Source: an uncultured Oscillospiraceae bacterium (GTDB taxonomy: Bacteria > Bacillota > Clostridia > Oscillospirales > Oscillospiraceae). Taken from it: DNA of 64,000 nucleotides. The notes below the pieces were generated by a model. The model was not told where the DNA came from and searched no databases. It saw only the letters and a list, made by a program, of their open reading frames with translations. The translations under genes were made by a program, and so were the position numbers. The stretch spans positions 65,701 to 129,700 of the forward strand of contig CAKTEQ010000005.1 of assembly GCA_934552825.1 (NCBI GenBank). Direction: 5' to 3'. How positions within the stretch are numbered: the stretch's first letter is position 1; each line of letters starts with the position of its first letter. Of this stretch, positions 52,441 to 60,981 are shown one piece after another.

Positions 52441-52518
52441 TTTATCACGTCTCCTTCTTAGGAAATACAGGTGGAATTCTATCACTTTAAAGCGGAAGCT
52501 TCAATGTGACAACTGAAC

Positions 52519-52557
52519 AAAAAACTCCTCCCGTATCCGTGTCGGGAGGAGTTTTTG
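52519..52557. terminator. terminator after the third MFS gene
   Basis: CAAAAACTCCTCCCG with its complement; T-run on the + side and, read on the minus strand, TTTTTG. Confidence 0.85.
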
Positions 52558-52567
52558 CACCATATTG

Positions 52568-53770
52568 TCAGACTTTTGGTCTGCGGATGAAAGAGCTGAG
52601 CAGGAAAAACAGGGCAAGAGCTCCCGCCAGGCACACATAGACCTGGAGGTATCCGCCCGTGGAGGCGTAGATAGCGGCGGCGATATAAGAACCAAAGGAG
52701 CCGACTATCATGCGCTCGTTCATGATCGCGTAGTGGGTGGGATAGTATTTATCACCGTAAAAGGACCGGATATGGGCGGAGCATATCGAGGGGATGCCGC
52801 CGGCGCCGAGACCGACTATGATGAGCCCCGCGACGAACAGGGGAATACTGCCCGCGACGGACGCGCCGATGAAGCAGGCGACGCCAGCAAGGAGAATTAT
52901 ATTTTCCAGGAGAAGCGTTTTTTTGTAGCCCATGCGGTCGTACATACCGCCGAGGACTATGGAGCCTATGGCGCAGAAAACGTGGTGGATACCAACGCTC
53001 GCGCCCGCGAGACGGGCGGATGTGTGAAGCTGCTGGGCCATCTGATTTGCGTGGGCGGAGACGATCACGTTGCTGGAGTAGCCCACTGTAGCCCAGAAGA
53101 AGAATATCCAGAAGAACACGCTGCCGAGCATTTTCCCGGTAGGGATATCCGCCCTATGGACGCTTTCACCGCCGGAGGCGGGTTCAGGGGCGGCGGGGAG
53201 CAGGGCGGGGTCAGGCTGCTTTATTACAACGGCGCAAATGGCGAGAAGCAGCACAGCCGCGCAGGCGAAAAGCCTGAAGAACATGCGCCAGCCGATGTCT
53301 CCCGCGACGACGGAGGCAAGGGAACCGAGGACAAGGGTGCCAACGCCGAGCCCCATCATCATGACGCCGGAGGCAAGACCGGTTTTGTCCGGATACCAGC
53401 TGAGGACCGAGGTGAAGATGGGCACGGACAGCATGCCCGTACCGAAGCCGGACAGACCGCTGAAGAGTATGTAAAAGGGGATGATGCTCCCGCGGAGAAA
53501 GGTCGAGGATATGATGCCTGCCGCGTTGAGCACAGCGCCCATGCAGATGACCTTCGGACCATTGAACCGGCGCATGAGAAAACCGCTGCAGAGATTGCCC
53601 AGTCCGCTGCCTATGGTCCAGATAGTGAACACGAGGGCCACACCGCCGGAGCTCCAGCACGTGTCAGCCTGGATGAGCTCGGAGAAATTCGTCCAGGCGT
53701 ACAGCATGCCCGAAAGCGCCATGTATACGGCACCGAGTACGAGATATTTTGTTCTGTGAAGCTTTACCAT
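52568..53770 (-). CDS. MFS carrier, OFA (oxalate/formate antiporter) family
   Basis: 400 residues from ATG 53770, where the conserved 'HRTKYLVLGAVYMALSGMLYAWTNF' segment (in parts) begins. Twelve membrane helices. 'GVGTLVLGS', 'FFFWATVGYSSNV' and 'GGIPSICSAHIRSFYGDKYYPTHYAIMN' (in parts) are typical of OFA transporters, more so than in the other two carriers of the window. A basic residue in helices 8 or 11 that binds dicarboxylate in OxlT cannot be confirmed. Probably exchanges a small carboxylate. Confidence 0.88.
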   Translation of the reverse strand: MVKLHRTKYLVLGAVYMALSGMLYAWTNFSELIQADTCWSSGGVALVFTIWTIGSGLGNLCSGFLMRRFNGPKVICMGAVLNAAGIISSTFLRGSIIPFYILFSGLSGFGTGMLSVPIFTSVLSWYPDKTGLASGVMMMGLGVGTLVLGSLASVVAGDIGWRMFFRLFACAAVLLLAICAVVIKQPDPALLPAAPEPASGGESVHRADIPTGKMLGSVFFWIFFFWATVGYSSNVIVSAHANQMAQQLHTSARLAGASVGIHHVFCAIGSIVLGGMYDRMGYKKTLLLENIILLAGVACFIGASVAGSIPLFVAGLIIVGLGAGGIPSICSAHIRSFYGDKYYPTHYAIMNERMIVGSFGSYIAAAIYASTGGYLQVYVCLAGALALFFLLSSFIRRPKV

Positions 53771-53876
53771 TGAAACACCACCATATTGTTCTGCTGCCAT
53801 GAAGAGACAGCGCATAGCCGTATTATACCCTGATGTTTACCACCTTGCAACGGGAAAAGCGGAATGAGATATAGAA

Positions 53877-53905
53877 AGTCCCCGCTCAGAGAGCGGGGAC
53901 TGGTC
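53877..53905 (-). terminator. terminator of the patatin/membrane-protein operon
   Basis: AGTCCCCGCTC / GAGCGGGGACT stem; the minus-strand tail is TTTC. Confidence 0.65.
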
Positions 53906-53914
53906 CAAATCCTG

Positions 53915-54667
53915 TTATTCTTCGTCCTTCCCGGGTCCGCCCTGGGCCAGAAGCGCACCGCAGGCCATCTCGATGGCAGCGTAGACAAAGAGGAGCGTGT
54001 CTATCCCCTCCCGGCTGTCCGCCAGAGTAACGATGGTCATGAACAGCGCCAGCGCGGGAAACGCGAGGGCAAGAGGGGAGCTTTTTTCATAGACGATGCA
54101 GTGGGTGATGACGCACAGGCTGATGACGGTGAGGATTATTGCCAGCAGCTCATAGGAAAACAGGCTGATAGTTGGCTCGATGGCGTTGCTGCGGTAGCAG
54201 ACTATGAGCCAGAGACAGCCGAAGAACACGGGTATCGCCCCGGCGGCGCTGAGACGGCTGCCCCGGGTGCCCTTGTAGACCCCGGCGGAGAAAACGATGG
54301 TGCAGAATGCCGCCGCAATGCCAAAAACGGGGAACAGGAAGTTTGTAAGTATGTCCCTCGTCTGGGTGAAGCGGAGAAAGCAAAGTACGCAGTATATGAC
54401 AAGTACGGCCGCCCCGAGACAGGAGAGCCCCACCGCGAGGACGTTCTGCCTGAGTTCGATCCGCTCACTGTTTTTCATCATAAATGACATCAGGAATATC
54501 AAGACCGCCGCGGCGGCGCACAGGGCGATAAGAGCTGTGCCCCAGGGGTCGGGCGTTATGTGGAGCCCCGCCTCGTCATAGGCGGAGGCGAGCTGGCGGG
54601 TGCGGATGAAAAAACCTGCTATTCCGGCTGCAAAAGCCGCCGATGCTGTTGTTATGTTACGTTTCAT
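53915..54667 (-). CDS. hypothetical multi-pass membrane protein, 250 aa
   Basis: Not recognised. About seven hydrophobic helices: the first ('TTASAAFAAGIAGFFIRT') is followed by an external loop, then 'GTALIALCAAAAVLIFLMSFMM', 'LSCLGAAVLVIYCVLCFL', 'LFPVFGIAAAFCTIVFSAG', 'IPVFFGCLWLIVCY', and two more (quoted in parts). The tail GGPGKDEE is acidic and cytoplasmic. Its start overlaps the upstream patatin-like gene by 4 nt, so the two are co-translated; a functional link to lipid metabolism is inferred only. Confidence 0.75.
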   Translation of the reverse strand: MKRNITTASAAFAAGIAGFFIRTRQLASAYDEAGLHITPDPWGTALIALCAAAAVLIFLMSFMMKNSERIELRQNVLAVGLSCLGAAVLVIYCVLCFLRFTQTRDILTNFLFPVFGIAAAFCTIVFSAGVYKGTRGSRLSAAGAIPVFFGCLWLIVCYRSNAIEPTISLFSYELLAIILTVISLCVITHCIVYEKSSPLALAFPALALFMTIVTLADSREGIDTLLFVYAAIEMACGALLAQGGPGKDEE

Positions 54668-55521
54668 TTTGTGCCTCCGGTGATGAATTCACCAAGTCTG
54701 CCGTCCACGGCCTCCAGATCACGCCTGCCGAGGGCGAACGCCTCTTCCAGAATGTTCAGCTCGCGGGTGGTGCGTGTGACGCCGGTGTCGTAGGAGGGAC
54801 GCAGGACGAGAGCCTTGCCCTCCTGCTCCAGCTCCTTCACATGGCGTACTTCATAGTTATATTTCTCGTGGCGGGTGCAGAGGACCTGGGATATTTTGGG
54901 GTACTTATGCAGCCAGAGCCTGTATACGGCCCGCCCCTTCTGAGGGCCCTTGATGTACCCCTCGGGCTGAGTGAGCACTACGATGACCTTGTCGCAGCCG
55001 TCCGCAAATGCCCGGTCCACAGGGATGGGATCCAGGATGCCGCCGTCATAAAACTTCCGCCCCTCCACGTCCACCGGGGGGGAGAAGATAGGCAGAGCGC
55101 AGGACGCCGCGAGAATATCATAGCTGCCCCGGGGGATGCGGCTCTTGGGCACGTACACCGATTCGCAGGTGACGGCGTCCGTGAGGACGGTGACGCACTC
55201 CGTGGGGGAGCTGATGAAGGTGTCATAATCAAAGGGGTCGATCTCATTGGGCAGCTTATCGAAGATATAATCCATGCCGATGAACGAGCCGCTTTTTATG
55301 AAGTTGCCGACGCCCATGTATCGCTTGTCGGCGGCCTCCTCAACGGTGGTGCGCCGGCAGCGCTCTCTCTGCCGGGCAACGTAATTCACGGCGTTGCAGG
55401 CCCCGGCGGAGACACCGATGACGTAGTCGGTATATATCTCACGTTCCAGAAGAGCGTCAAGCACGCCTGCGGTGTACGCGCCGCGCATGCCGCCGCCCTC
55501 AAGAACAAGACCGATCTTCAT
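54664..55521 (-). CDS. patatin-like phospholipase
   Basis: 285 residues from ATG 55521. Patatin domain: oxyanion hole G-G-G-M-R-G (residues 9-14), nucleophile elbow GVSAG (serine near 40) and catalytic Asp in 'YDGGILDPIPVD' near 165, a Ser-Asp dyad. No signal peptide, so it acts inside the cell or is a membrane-associated acyl hydrolase. It precedes and overlaps a membrane-protein gene. Resembles YjjU/RssA-like bacterial patatins; substrate unknown. Confidence 0.92.
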   Translation of the reverse strand: MKIGLVLEGGGMRGAYTAGVLDALLEREIYTDYVIGVSAGACNAVNYVARQRERCRRTTVEEAADKRYMGVGNFIKSGSFIGMDYIFDKLPNEIDPFDYDTFISSPTECVTVLTDAVTCESVYVPKSRIPRGSYDILAASCALPIFSPPVDVEGRKFYDGGILDPIPVDRAFADGCDKVIVVLTQPEGYIKGPQKGRAVYRLWLHKYPKISQVLCTRHEKYNYEVRHVKELEQEGKALVLRPSYDTGVTRTTRELNILEEAFALGRRDLEAVDGRLGEFITGGTK

Positions 55522-55663
55522 GATAATCACTTCCAGTCCAAAAACTATTCCACACTGTATACTATAACAATCCGGGCGGGAAAGCAAGTACACAGAACGC
55601 GAGAAATTGTTAGTTATTAATAACCCGCCGGATAAAGGGGATTCTCTTTGGATAAAAAGATGA

Positions 55664-55692
55664 TTGCCTAATGAAAATGCCGCCTGTATAAT
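55664..55692 (+). promoter_or_regulatory. promoter of the ECF S-component-like gene
   Basis: TTGCCT (55664-55669) and TATAAT (55687-55692), 17-nt spacer. No riboswitch-like structure was recognised in the leader. Confidence 0.55.
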
Positions 55693-55725
55693 ATAAATAC
55701 AATATATAAGAAAGGAAGAGGATAT

Positions 55726-56265
55726 ATGAGCAGAAAAACAAGACTCATAACCGAAACGGCTCTGCTGCTGGCCCTGAGTATTGCCAGCCAGTTCCTGAAA
55801 AACGTATCTGTATACATAACTGGTCCCATAATCAACTGCATTCTCATAATCGCAGTGCTGGAGGTCGGGCTGGCAAGCGGACTTATCATCTCCGTCATTA
55901 CCCCTGTCACATCCTTCCTCATAACGGGCTCGCCCATAATGAAGGCGCTGCCTCTGGTAATGCCGTCAGTCATGATAGGCAACGCCGTAATAGTTCTTAT
56001 GGTGTGGCTCATTTACCGCAAGGCGGGCAAGAACCTCATCCTCGCTCTTGGGGCAGGTACAGTGCTCAAGGCAGTGGTCATGGGGCTGCTGATATCTGTG
56101 ATAATCATACCCATCATGGGGCCGAATACAGCTCTGCCGGAGATGGCGCTGAACACAGCCCGCTTCACATTCTCCGTCACCCAGCTCATCGCCGCGGCAA
56201 TAGGCAGCGTGCTTGCCTATATCATCTGGATACCTCTGAAAAAAGCGCGCCACAATGTAAAATAA
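55726..56265 (+). CDS. ECF transporter S-component-like membrane protein
   Basis: 179 residues with six hydrophobic helices, the size and topology of an ECF substrate-binding S component. 'LITETALLLALSIASQFLK' (6-24) with Ala-rich helix 1 and the loop 'PIINCILIIAVLEVG' match uncharacterised ECF S components of Firmicutes. The transport module (EcfA, EcfA', EcfT) is not in the window and is usually shared. The substrate, often a vitamin or trace metal, cannot be named. AAGGAAGAGG precedes the ATG. Confidence 0.75.
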   Translation: MSRKTRLITETALLLALSIASQFLKNVSVYITGPIINCILIIAVLEVGLASGLIISVITPVTSFLITGSPIMKALPLVMPSVMIGNAVIVLMVWLIYRKAGKNLILALGAGTVLKAVVMGLLISVIIIPIMGPNTALPEMALNTARFTFSVTQLIAAAIGSVLAYIIWIPLKKARHNVK

Positions 56266-56268
56266 GAG

Positions 56269-56302
56269 AAAATGCCCTTCCCTCCGGGGAGGGCATTTTT
56301 TG
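56269..56302 (+). terminator. terminator after ECF S-component-like gene
   Basis: AAATGCCCTTCCC / GGGAGGGCATTTTTT type stem with CTCC loop. Confidence 0.85.
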
Positions 56303-56315
56303 AAAAGTTTTCCAT

Positions 56316-56333
56316 TGTCCCAATATTGGGACA
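56316..56333. promoter_or_regulatory. 18-bp perfect palindrome, candidate operator
   Basis: TGTCCCAATATTGGGACA, ending 10 nt before a TATAAT (56344-56349) that has no -35 box at 16-18 nt. The dyad sits where the -35 element would be, which fits an activator- or MerR-like-dependent promoter for the two mini-genes downstream. Confidence 0.55.
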
Positions 56334-56380
56334 TGCCGTCTCTTATAATAAAGCCATAAAGAGCAAAGGAGATGGCGAAA

Positions 56381-56518
56381 ATGGAATTTGAGTTTATTTA
56401 CAGAAACGGTCATGTTGAGGTATACGACGCCCGGAACAGATTTGTCTTCTCCGCAGATACAGAGCAGGAAGCCCGCAGGGAGTGCCGGGAAATGCTGGCA
56501 GAGAAGGGGGTGGCGTAA
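56381..56518 (+). CDS. small hypothetical protein, 45 aa
   Basis: Starts MEFEFIYRNGHVEVYDARN and ends in a charged helix rich in Glu/Arg/Ala. AAAGGAG lies 9 nt upstream; an ATG at 56372 directly abuts that site and is less likely. The N-terminal half looks like a two-strand hairpin ('EFIYRNGHVEVYD' / 'RFVFSAD'). One base separates its stop from the next mini-gene's start, indicating a two-gene unit. Function unknown. Confidence 0.6.
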   Translation: MEFEFIYRNGHVEVYDARNRFVFSADTEQEARRECREMLAEKGVA

Positions 56519-56519
56519 G

Positions 56520-56684
56520 ATGGAACTGAGCCCTTTCATCCTGATAGCGTTCCTTGGAGCGGCGGCGGCGGTGGAGTCCCTTCGTGCCCGCCGTGAGGAG
56601 CGGAACAAGCCCCGCAGAGGGCCGGAGCCGACGCCGAACCAGCGCCGGGCGTTCATAAGAGTCTACAATGAGTTTTATAACTGA
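56520..56684 (+). CDS. small membrane protein, 54 aa
   Basis: Begins MELSPFILIAFLGAAAAVE, one membrane helix, followed by a strongly basic cytoplasmic tail ('RARREERNKPRRGPEP') and 'RRAFIRVYNEFYN'. It follows the preceding mini-gene with a 1-nt gap and ends 75 nt before prfB, convergent. Not recognised; small anchored proteins of this type often regulate larger membrane complexes. Confidence 0.6.
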   Translation: MELSPFILIAFLGAAAAVESLRARREERNKPRRGPEPTPNQRRAFIRVYNEFYN

Positions 56685-56710
56685 AGGATCAGAAGCTGTT
56701 TTTATAGGAC

Positions 56711-56744
56711 GAGAGCTCCCGCGGATGCCGCGGGAGCTCTCGTA
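56711..56744. terminator. bidirectional hairpin between mini-genes and prfB
   Basis: Long stem CGAGAGCTCCCGCGG with its complement, short loop; T-rich tail is weak. Confidence 0.65.
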
Positions 56745-56758
56745 TGTTATCTGAAAAA

Positions 56759-57880
56759 TTACTTCGTTGCCCAGTTGCCTGTTGCCATGGCGGTGAGGTA
56801 GGCGTTGATGAACCCGTCCAGATCGCCGTCCATAACGGCGTTGATATTGCCGTTTTCAAAACCCGTGCGGTGGTCCTTGACGAGCGTGTAAGGCATGAAA
56901 ACATAGGAGCGTATCTGGCTGCCCCATTCTATCTTCATCTGCACGCCCTTGATGTCGGATATCTTCTCCAGGTGCTCCCGCTCCTTTATCTCCAGAAGCT
57001 TGGACTTCAGCATACGCATCGCCGTTTCACGGTTCTGCATCTGGCTGCGCTCTGTCTGGCAGGCGACGACCAGCCCCGTGGGGATATGGGTGATGCGCAC
57101 GGCGGACTCGGTCTTATTGACGTGCTGGCCGCCCGCGCCGGAGGAGCGGTAGGTGTCCATTTTCAGATCCTCGGAGCGTATCTCAATGTCAGTGTCGTCG
57201 TCGATCTCCGGCGTCACTTCGATAGCCGCGAAGGACGTCTGCCGGCGCCCGGAGGCGTCAAAGGGGGAGATGCGCACGAGACGGTGCACGCCGCTCTCGC
57301 TCTTGAGGTAGCCGTAGGCGTTCTCGCCCTCGATGACGATGGTGGCGGACTTTATGCCCGCTTCGTCGCCGTCAAGGTAGTCAACGATCTTATACGTATA
57401 GCCGTTTCGCTCGGCCCAGCGGGTGTACATGCGGTAGAGCATCTGGCACCAGTCCTGAGCCTCGGTGCCGCCGGCGCCCGCGTGGAAGGAGAGAATGGCG
57501 TTGTTTTTGTCGTACTCGCCGGAGAGCAGCGCCGCAAGACGGCTCTGCTCCAGCGTGTGCTCGAACTTTGCGTATTCGCTCTCCAGCTCGGGCAGCAGGC
57601 TCTCGTCGTTCTCCTCGATAGCCATCTCACACAGGGTCATGAGATCCTCGTGCTGACTTGCCAGCTTATTATACTTGTCGCATTTGTTCTTGAGCTGCTT
57701 TATCTTCTGGAGGACCTTCTGTGAATTTTCAAGGTCGTTCCAGAAGCCGTCCTGAGCGGACTCCGCCTCAAGCTTTTCCACCTCCGCCTGGGCAGCGTCG
57801 ATATCCAGTGAGGCGCGCAGATCAACCAGAGTCGGTTTTATATTATTCAGTTTAACCTTATATTCATCAAATTCTATCAC
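56759..57880 (-). CDS. prfB: peptide chain release factor 2
   Basis: 373 residues from the GTG at 57880 (AGGAG about 10 nt upstream, family N-terminus (M)IEFDEYK); an ATG at 57904 would add eight residues and lacks a ribosome site. RF2 releases chains at UAA and UGA. The stop-codon recognition tripeptide SPF ('RISPFDASG') and the peptidyl-tRNA hydrolysis motif GGQ ('SGAGGQHVNKTESAV') are present. The gene reads through in one frame, so the autoregulatory +1 programmed frameshift near codon 25 is absent. Confidence 0.96.
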   Translation of the reverse strand: MIEFDEYKVKLNNIKPTLVDLRASLDIDAAQAEVEKLEAESAQDGFWNDLENSQKVLQKIKQLKNKCDKYNKLASQHEDLMTLCEMAIEENDESLLPELESEYAKFEHTLEQSRLAALLSGEYDKNNAILSFHAGAGGTEAQDWCQMLYRMYTRWAERNGYTYKIVDYLDGDEAGIKSATIVIEGENAYGYLKSESGVHRLVRISPFDASGRRQTSFAAIEVTPEIDDDTDIEIRSEDLKMDTYRSSGAGGQHVNKTESAVRITHIPTGLVVACQTERSQMQNRETAMRMLKSKLLEIKEREHLEKISDIKGVQMKIEWGSQIRSYVFMPYTLVKDHRTGFENGNINAVMDGDLDGFINAYLTAMATGNWATK

Positions 57881-57962
57881 GGGAAACACGCTCCTGTCTA
57901 ACATTATATAAATACAACCAAACTATTATACACGAGCCGCGGCATCCTGTAAAGAAGGAGAA

Positions 57963-58799
57963 TTATCTGCCGAAGGTGAGCTTCAGCCAGTTGAGCGCCA
58001 GAGGGAACCACTGTCCGGCGTGGCTGTTGAGGTGTATGGGGGTGAAGGCTGTCTCCTCGTCGCACAGTCCCATGGCGTGGGGACCCTCCGGGAAGATATG
58101 AAGCTCGAACTTTACGCCCGCCTCCTTGAGCCGCTGGGCGTAATACAGGCTGTGGCGCACGTCCACCATCTCGTCGGAGAAGGTATGCCAGATGAAGGCG
58201 GGGGCATTCTCCCCGGTCACACCGTGGAGAGGGGAGATCTGGGCGAGGACGCTGTCCTCATCGCTGCCGCCCATCAGGTTTTTGAACATCTCCCGGCAGT
58301 CCGCGGGGGAGTCGAACGTGGTGGGGGGATAGGCGAGGATAACGGCGTCGGGGCGGATGTCCCGGGCGGAAAGGCCGGTGAGGGAGATGAAGCTGTCCTC
58401 GTGGGCCTTGTTAGCCAGCAGCGCCGCCAGATGTGACCCGGCGGAGAAGCCGCTCAATGCGATGCAGTCCGGGTCGATATTGTATTTCCCGGCGTTTGCC
58501 CGCACGTATGCCACGGCGCCCGCCAGCTCAAGAAGCTGCTGGGGGTGTTCCGCCGGGAGCAGGCTGTAATCCAGCGTGAAGGCCTGGTAGCCCGCGGCGA
58601 GGTACCGCAGTGCCACGGCCTCATATTCCGCCATGGACCGCATGAAATATCCGCCCCCGTGGAGAACGATCACGGCACCCCGCTTTTCCGTGCGCACGCC
58701 GGTCTCGGTCCTGCGGCAGTAGCTGTGCAGCACGCCGCCCGTCGTACTCTCCGGCACAAAATCAAAAACATCAGAAAGAGTTATATTTTCACAAAGCAT
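57963..58799 (-). CDS. alpha/beta hydrolase (acetyl-esterase/lipase type)
   Basis: 278 residues, no signal peptide. Oxyanion-hole HGGGY (47-51), nucleophile GFSAG (serine near 117), Asp in 'SDEMVDVRHS' and His in 'EGPHAMGL', the complete triad of the hormone-sensitive-lipase/BD-FAE-like branch. Substrates are probably short-chain or acetylated sugar esters. It is a single gene downstream of nothing obvious; the start has no strong ribosome site in view (GGAGCGTG about 10 nt upstream). Confidence 0.88.
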   Translation of the reverse strand: MLCENITLSDVFDFVPESTTGGVLHSYCRRTETGVRTEKRGAVIVLHGGGYFMRSMAEYEAVALRYLAAGYQAFTLDYSLLPAEHPQQLLELAGAVAYVRANAGKYNIDPDCIALSGFSAGSHLAALLANKAHEDSFISLTGLSARDIRPDAVILAYPPTTFDSPADCREMFKNLMGGSDEDSVLAQISPLHGVTGENAPAFIWHTFSDEMVDVRHSLYYAQRLKEAGVKFELHIFPEGPHAMGLCDEETAFTPIHLNSHAGQWFPLALNWLKLTFGR

Positions 58800-58871
58800 T
58801 TGCAGTTCACGCTCCTTTTATTATAATGTTACACTGAAAAGGGCGAAACTGTCAATGCGGCGCAAAAAAAT

Positions 58872-58900
58872 TTGAAATAATGGAATATGTACGTTATAAT
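58872..58900 (+). promoter_or_regulatory. promoter of metG
   Basis: TTGAAA (58872-58877) and TATAAT (58895-58900), 17-nt spacer. The leader is only about 45 nt with a small CACGC/GCGTG hairpin, too short for a T-box. Confidence 0.7.
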
Positions 58901-58947
58901 ATAAAGACACGCTCCGGCGTGGAAAGAAAAGATGGAGGTAAATTCCA

Positions 58948-60912
58948 ATGGACAAAGGAACATTTTACATCACGACACCCATATACTACCCCTCCGACAA
59001 GCTGCACATCGGGCACGCTTACTGCACCGTTGCAACTGATGTCATTGCGCGCTATAAGCGAATGCAGGGATACGATGTCATGTTCCTCACAGGCACAGAC
59101 GAGCACGGTCAGAAAATCGAGGAAAAGGCAAAGGCCGCCGGTGTGACGCCCAAGGAATTTGTGGATAACATCGTGGAGGGGCCCAGCGGCATCAAGGCGC
59201 TGTGGAAGCTCATGAACATCAGCAACGACCGCTTCATCCGCACGACGGATGAGTATCACGTCAAGTCCGTCCAGCGCATCTTCAAGAAGATGTACGACAA
59301 CGGTGACATTTATAAGGGCAAGTACGAGGGCCTCTACTGCACGCCCTGCGAGAGCTTCTGGACAGAGAGCCAGCTCGTGGACGGGAAGTGCCCGGACTGC
59401 GGCGGCGAGGTGCATCCCGCTCAGGAGGAGGCTTACTTCTTCCGCGCGTCCAAGTACGCGGCCAAGGTGCGTGAGCTGCTGCTCACCCCCGGCTTCCTGG
59501 AGCCGGCGAGCCGCGTAAACGAGATGATAAACAACTTTATCGACTGTGAGGGCGGTCTTCAGGATCTGTGCGTGTCCCGTACCAGCTTCACCTGGGGCAT
59601 CCCCGTGGATTTCGACCCGGGCCACGTTGTGTACGTGTGGCTGGACGCGCTGTTCAATTACGTCACGGCGCTGGGCTACATGAACGACCTGCCCGATGAG
59701 GTGGACAAGTACTGGCCCGGCATCAACATCGTGGGCAAGGAGATCGTCCGCTTCCATTCCATCTACTGGCCCGCATTCCTCATGAGCGTGGGTCTGCCCC
59801 TGCCGAAGAAGATATTCGGCCACGGCTGGCTCGTCATGGACGGCGGCAAGATGTCCAAGTCAAAGGGCAACGTGGTGGACCCCGTTGTGCTGGCTGAGCG
59901 CTACGGCGTGGACGCTCTGCGCTTCTTCCTGCTGCGCACCTTCCCCTTCGGCTCCGACGGCAACTTCTCCAACGAGCTGCTCATCGGCACGATCAATACG
60001 GACCTCGCCAACGACCTGGGCAATCTGGTAAGCCGCACTACGGCCATGGTGGAGAAGTATTTTGACGGCCGTCTCCCTGCCGAACGTGAGGACGGCGATA
60101 TAGACAACGAGCTCAAAGCCCTCGCTATGGAGGTGCCCGCGAAGTACGAGGCGCAGATGGACGCGCTCCAGCCTCAGAACGGCATCGCCGAGGCGTTCCG
60201 GCTCATTTCCCGGGCGAACAAGTATATCGACGAGACAATGCCCTGGGCGCTGGCAAAGGACGAGAGCAAGCGCGCCCGTCTGGCGACGGTAATGTATAAT
60301 CTGCTGGAGTGCATCCGCATCTCCACTGTGCTGCTCACCCCCGTCATCCCCGAATCCTGCGAAAAGATCTTCGCGCAGATCGGCGCCGACGCTGAGAGCC
60401 GCACTTGGGACAGCATCTTCGCATGGGGCGGCCTCAACGGGGACGCGCAGATAACAAAGGGTGAGACGCTCTTCCCCAGAATTGACATGGAGAAGGAGCT
60501 TGCCGAGCTGGAGCGTCAGCGTCAGGAGGCGCTCAAGGCGGCCCAGCCCGCCCTGGAGCTGGAGCCTTACGAGGCGGATATCGACTTTGAGAAGTTCGCC
60601 GCCTGCGACATGCGCGTGGTGAAGGTGAAGGCGTGCGAGAAGGTGAAGAAGAGCGAAAAGCTCCTGAAATTCACTCTGGACGACGGCTCCGGTACTGACC
60701 GGCAGATACTTTCCGGCATCGCCAAGTGGTACGCCCCTGAAGACCTGGTGGGCAAGAGCCTTGTCGCGATACTGAACCTGCCTGTCCGCAAGATGATGGG
60801 CCTGGAGTCCAACGGCATGATAATTTCCGCCGTCCACAAGGAGAAGGGAGAGGAAAAGCTGAACCTCCTCGTGGTGGATGACAAGATACCCGCGGGGGCA
60901 AAGCTCTGCTGA
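58948..60912 (+). CDS. metG: methionyl-tRNA synthetase
   Basis: 654 residues. Class I signatures H20-IGH (KLHIGHAY) and K301-MSKS; zinc-finger cysteines in 'CTPCESFW' and 'CPDCGG' (about residues 131-150). A C-terminal OB-fold tRNA-binding domain (about 545-654: 'DMRVVKVKACEKVKKSEKLL', in parts) makes the long dimeric form. GGAGG precedes the ATG. Followed by a TatD-family gene 69 nt downstream, a common order in Firmicutes. Confidence 0.97.
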   Translation: MDKGTFYITTPIYYPSDKLHIGHAYCTVATDVIARYKRMQGYDVMFLTGTDEHGQKIEEKAKAAGVTPKEFVDNIVEGPSGIKALWKLMNISNDRFIRTTDEYHVKSVQRIFKKMYDNGDIYKGKYEGLYCTPCESFWTESQLVDGKCPDCGGEVHPAQEEAYFFRASKYAAKVRELLLTPGFLEPASRVNEMINNFIDCEGGLQDLCVSRTSFTWGIPVDFDPGHVVYVWLDALFNYVTALGYMNDLPDEVDKYWPGINIVGKEIVRFHSIYWPAFLMSVGLPLPKKIFGHGWLVMDGGKMSKSKGNVVDPVVLAERYGVDALRFFLLRTFPFGSDGNFSNELLIGTINTDLANDLGNLVSRTTAMVEKYFDGRLPAEREDGDIDNELKALAMEVPAKYEAQMDALQPQNGIAEAFRLISRANKYIDETMPWALAKDESKRARLATVMYNLLECIRISTVLLTPVIPESCEKIFAQIGADAESRTWDSIFAWGGLNGDAQITKGETLFPRIDMEKELAELERQRQEALKAAQPALELEPYEADIDFEKFAACDMRVVKVKACEKVKKSEKLLKFTLDDGSGTDRQILSGIAKWYAPEDLVGKSLVAILNLPVRKMMGLESNGMIISAVHKEKGEEKLNLLVVDDKIPAGAKLC

Positions 60913-60928
60913 TCTGAATAACAAAAAG

Positions 60929-60956
60929 GGCGGCGGCAAGATTCTTGCCGCCGCTA
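60929..60956 (+). terminator. hairpin between metG and the TatD gene
   Basis: GCGGCGGCAAGA / TCTTGCCGCCGC stem without a T-run; it may attenuate or be an mRNA-stability element rather than a full terminator. Confidence 0.45.
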
Positions 60957-60981
60957 AGCATAATAAGGAGGAAATAACACG

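Noticed and set aside
55600..55725. Riboswitch ahead of the ECF S-component-like gene
   Set aside because: The promoter lies 34 nt before the start codon, leaving no room for an aptamer.
58800..58947. T-box leader for metG
   Set aside because: The promoter leaves only about 45 nt of leader with one small hairpin; no T-box sequence or specifier stem.
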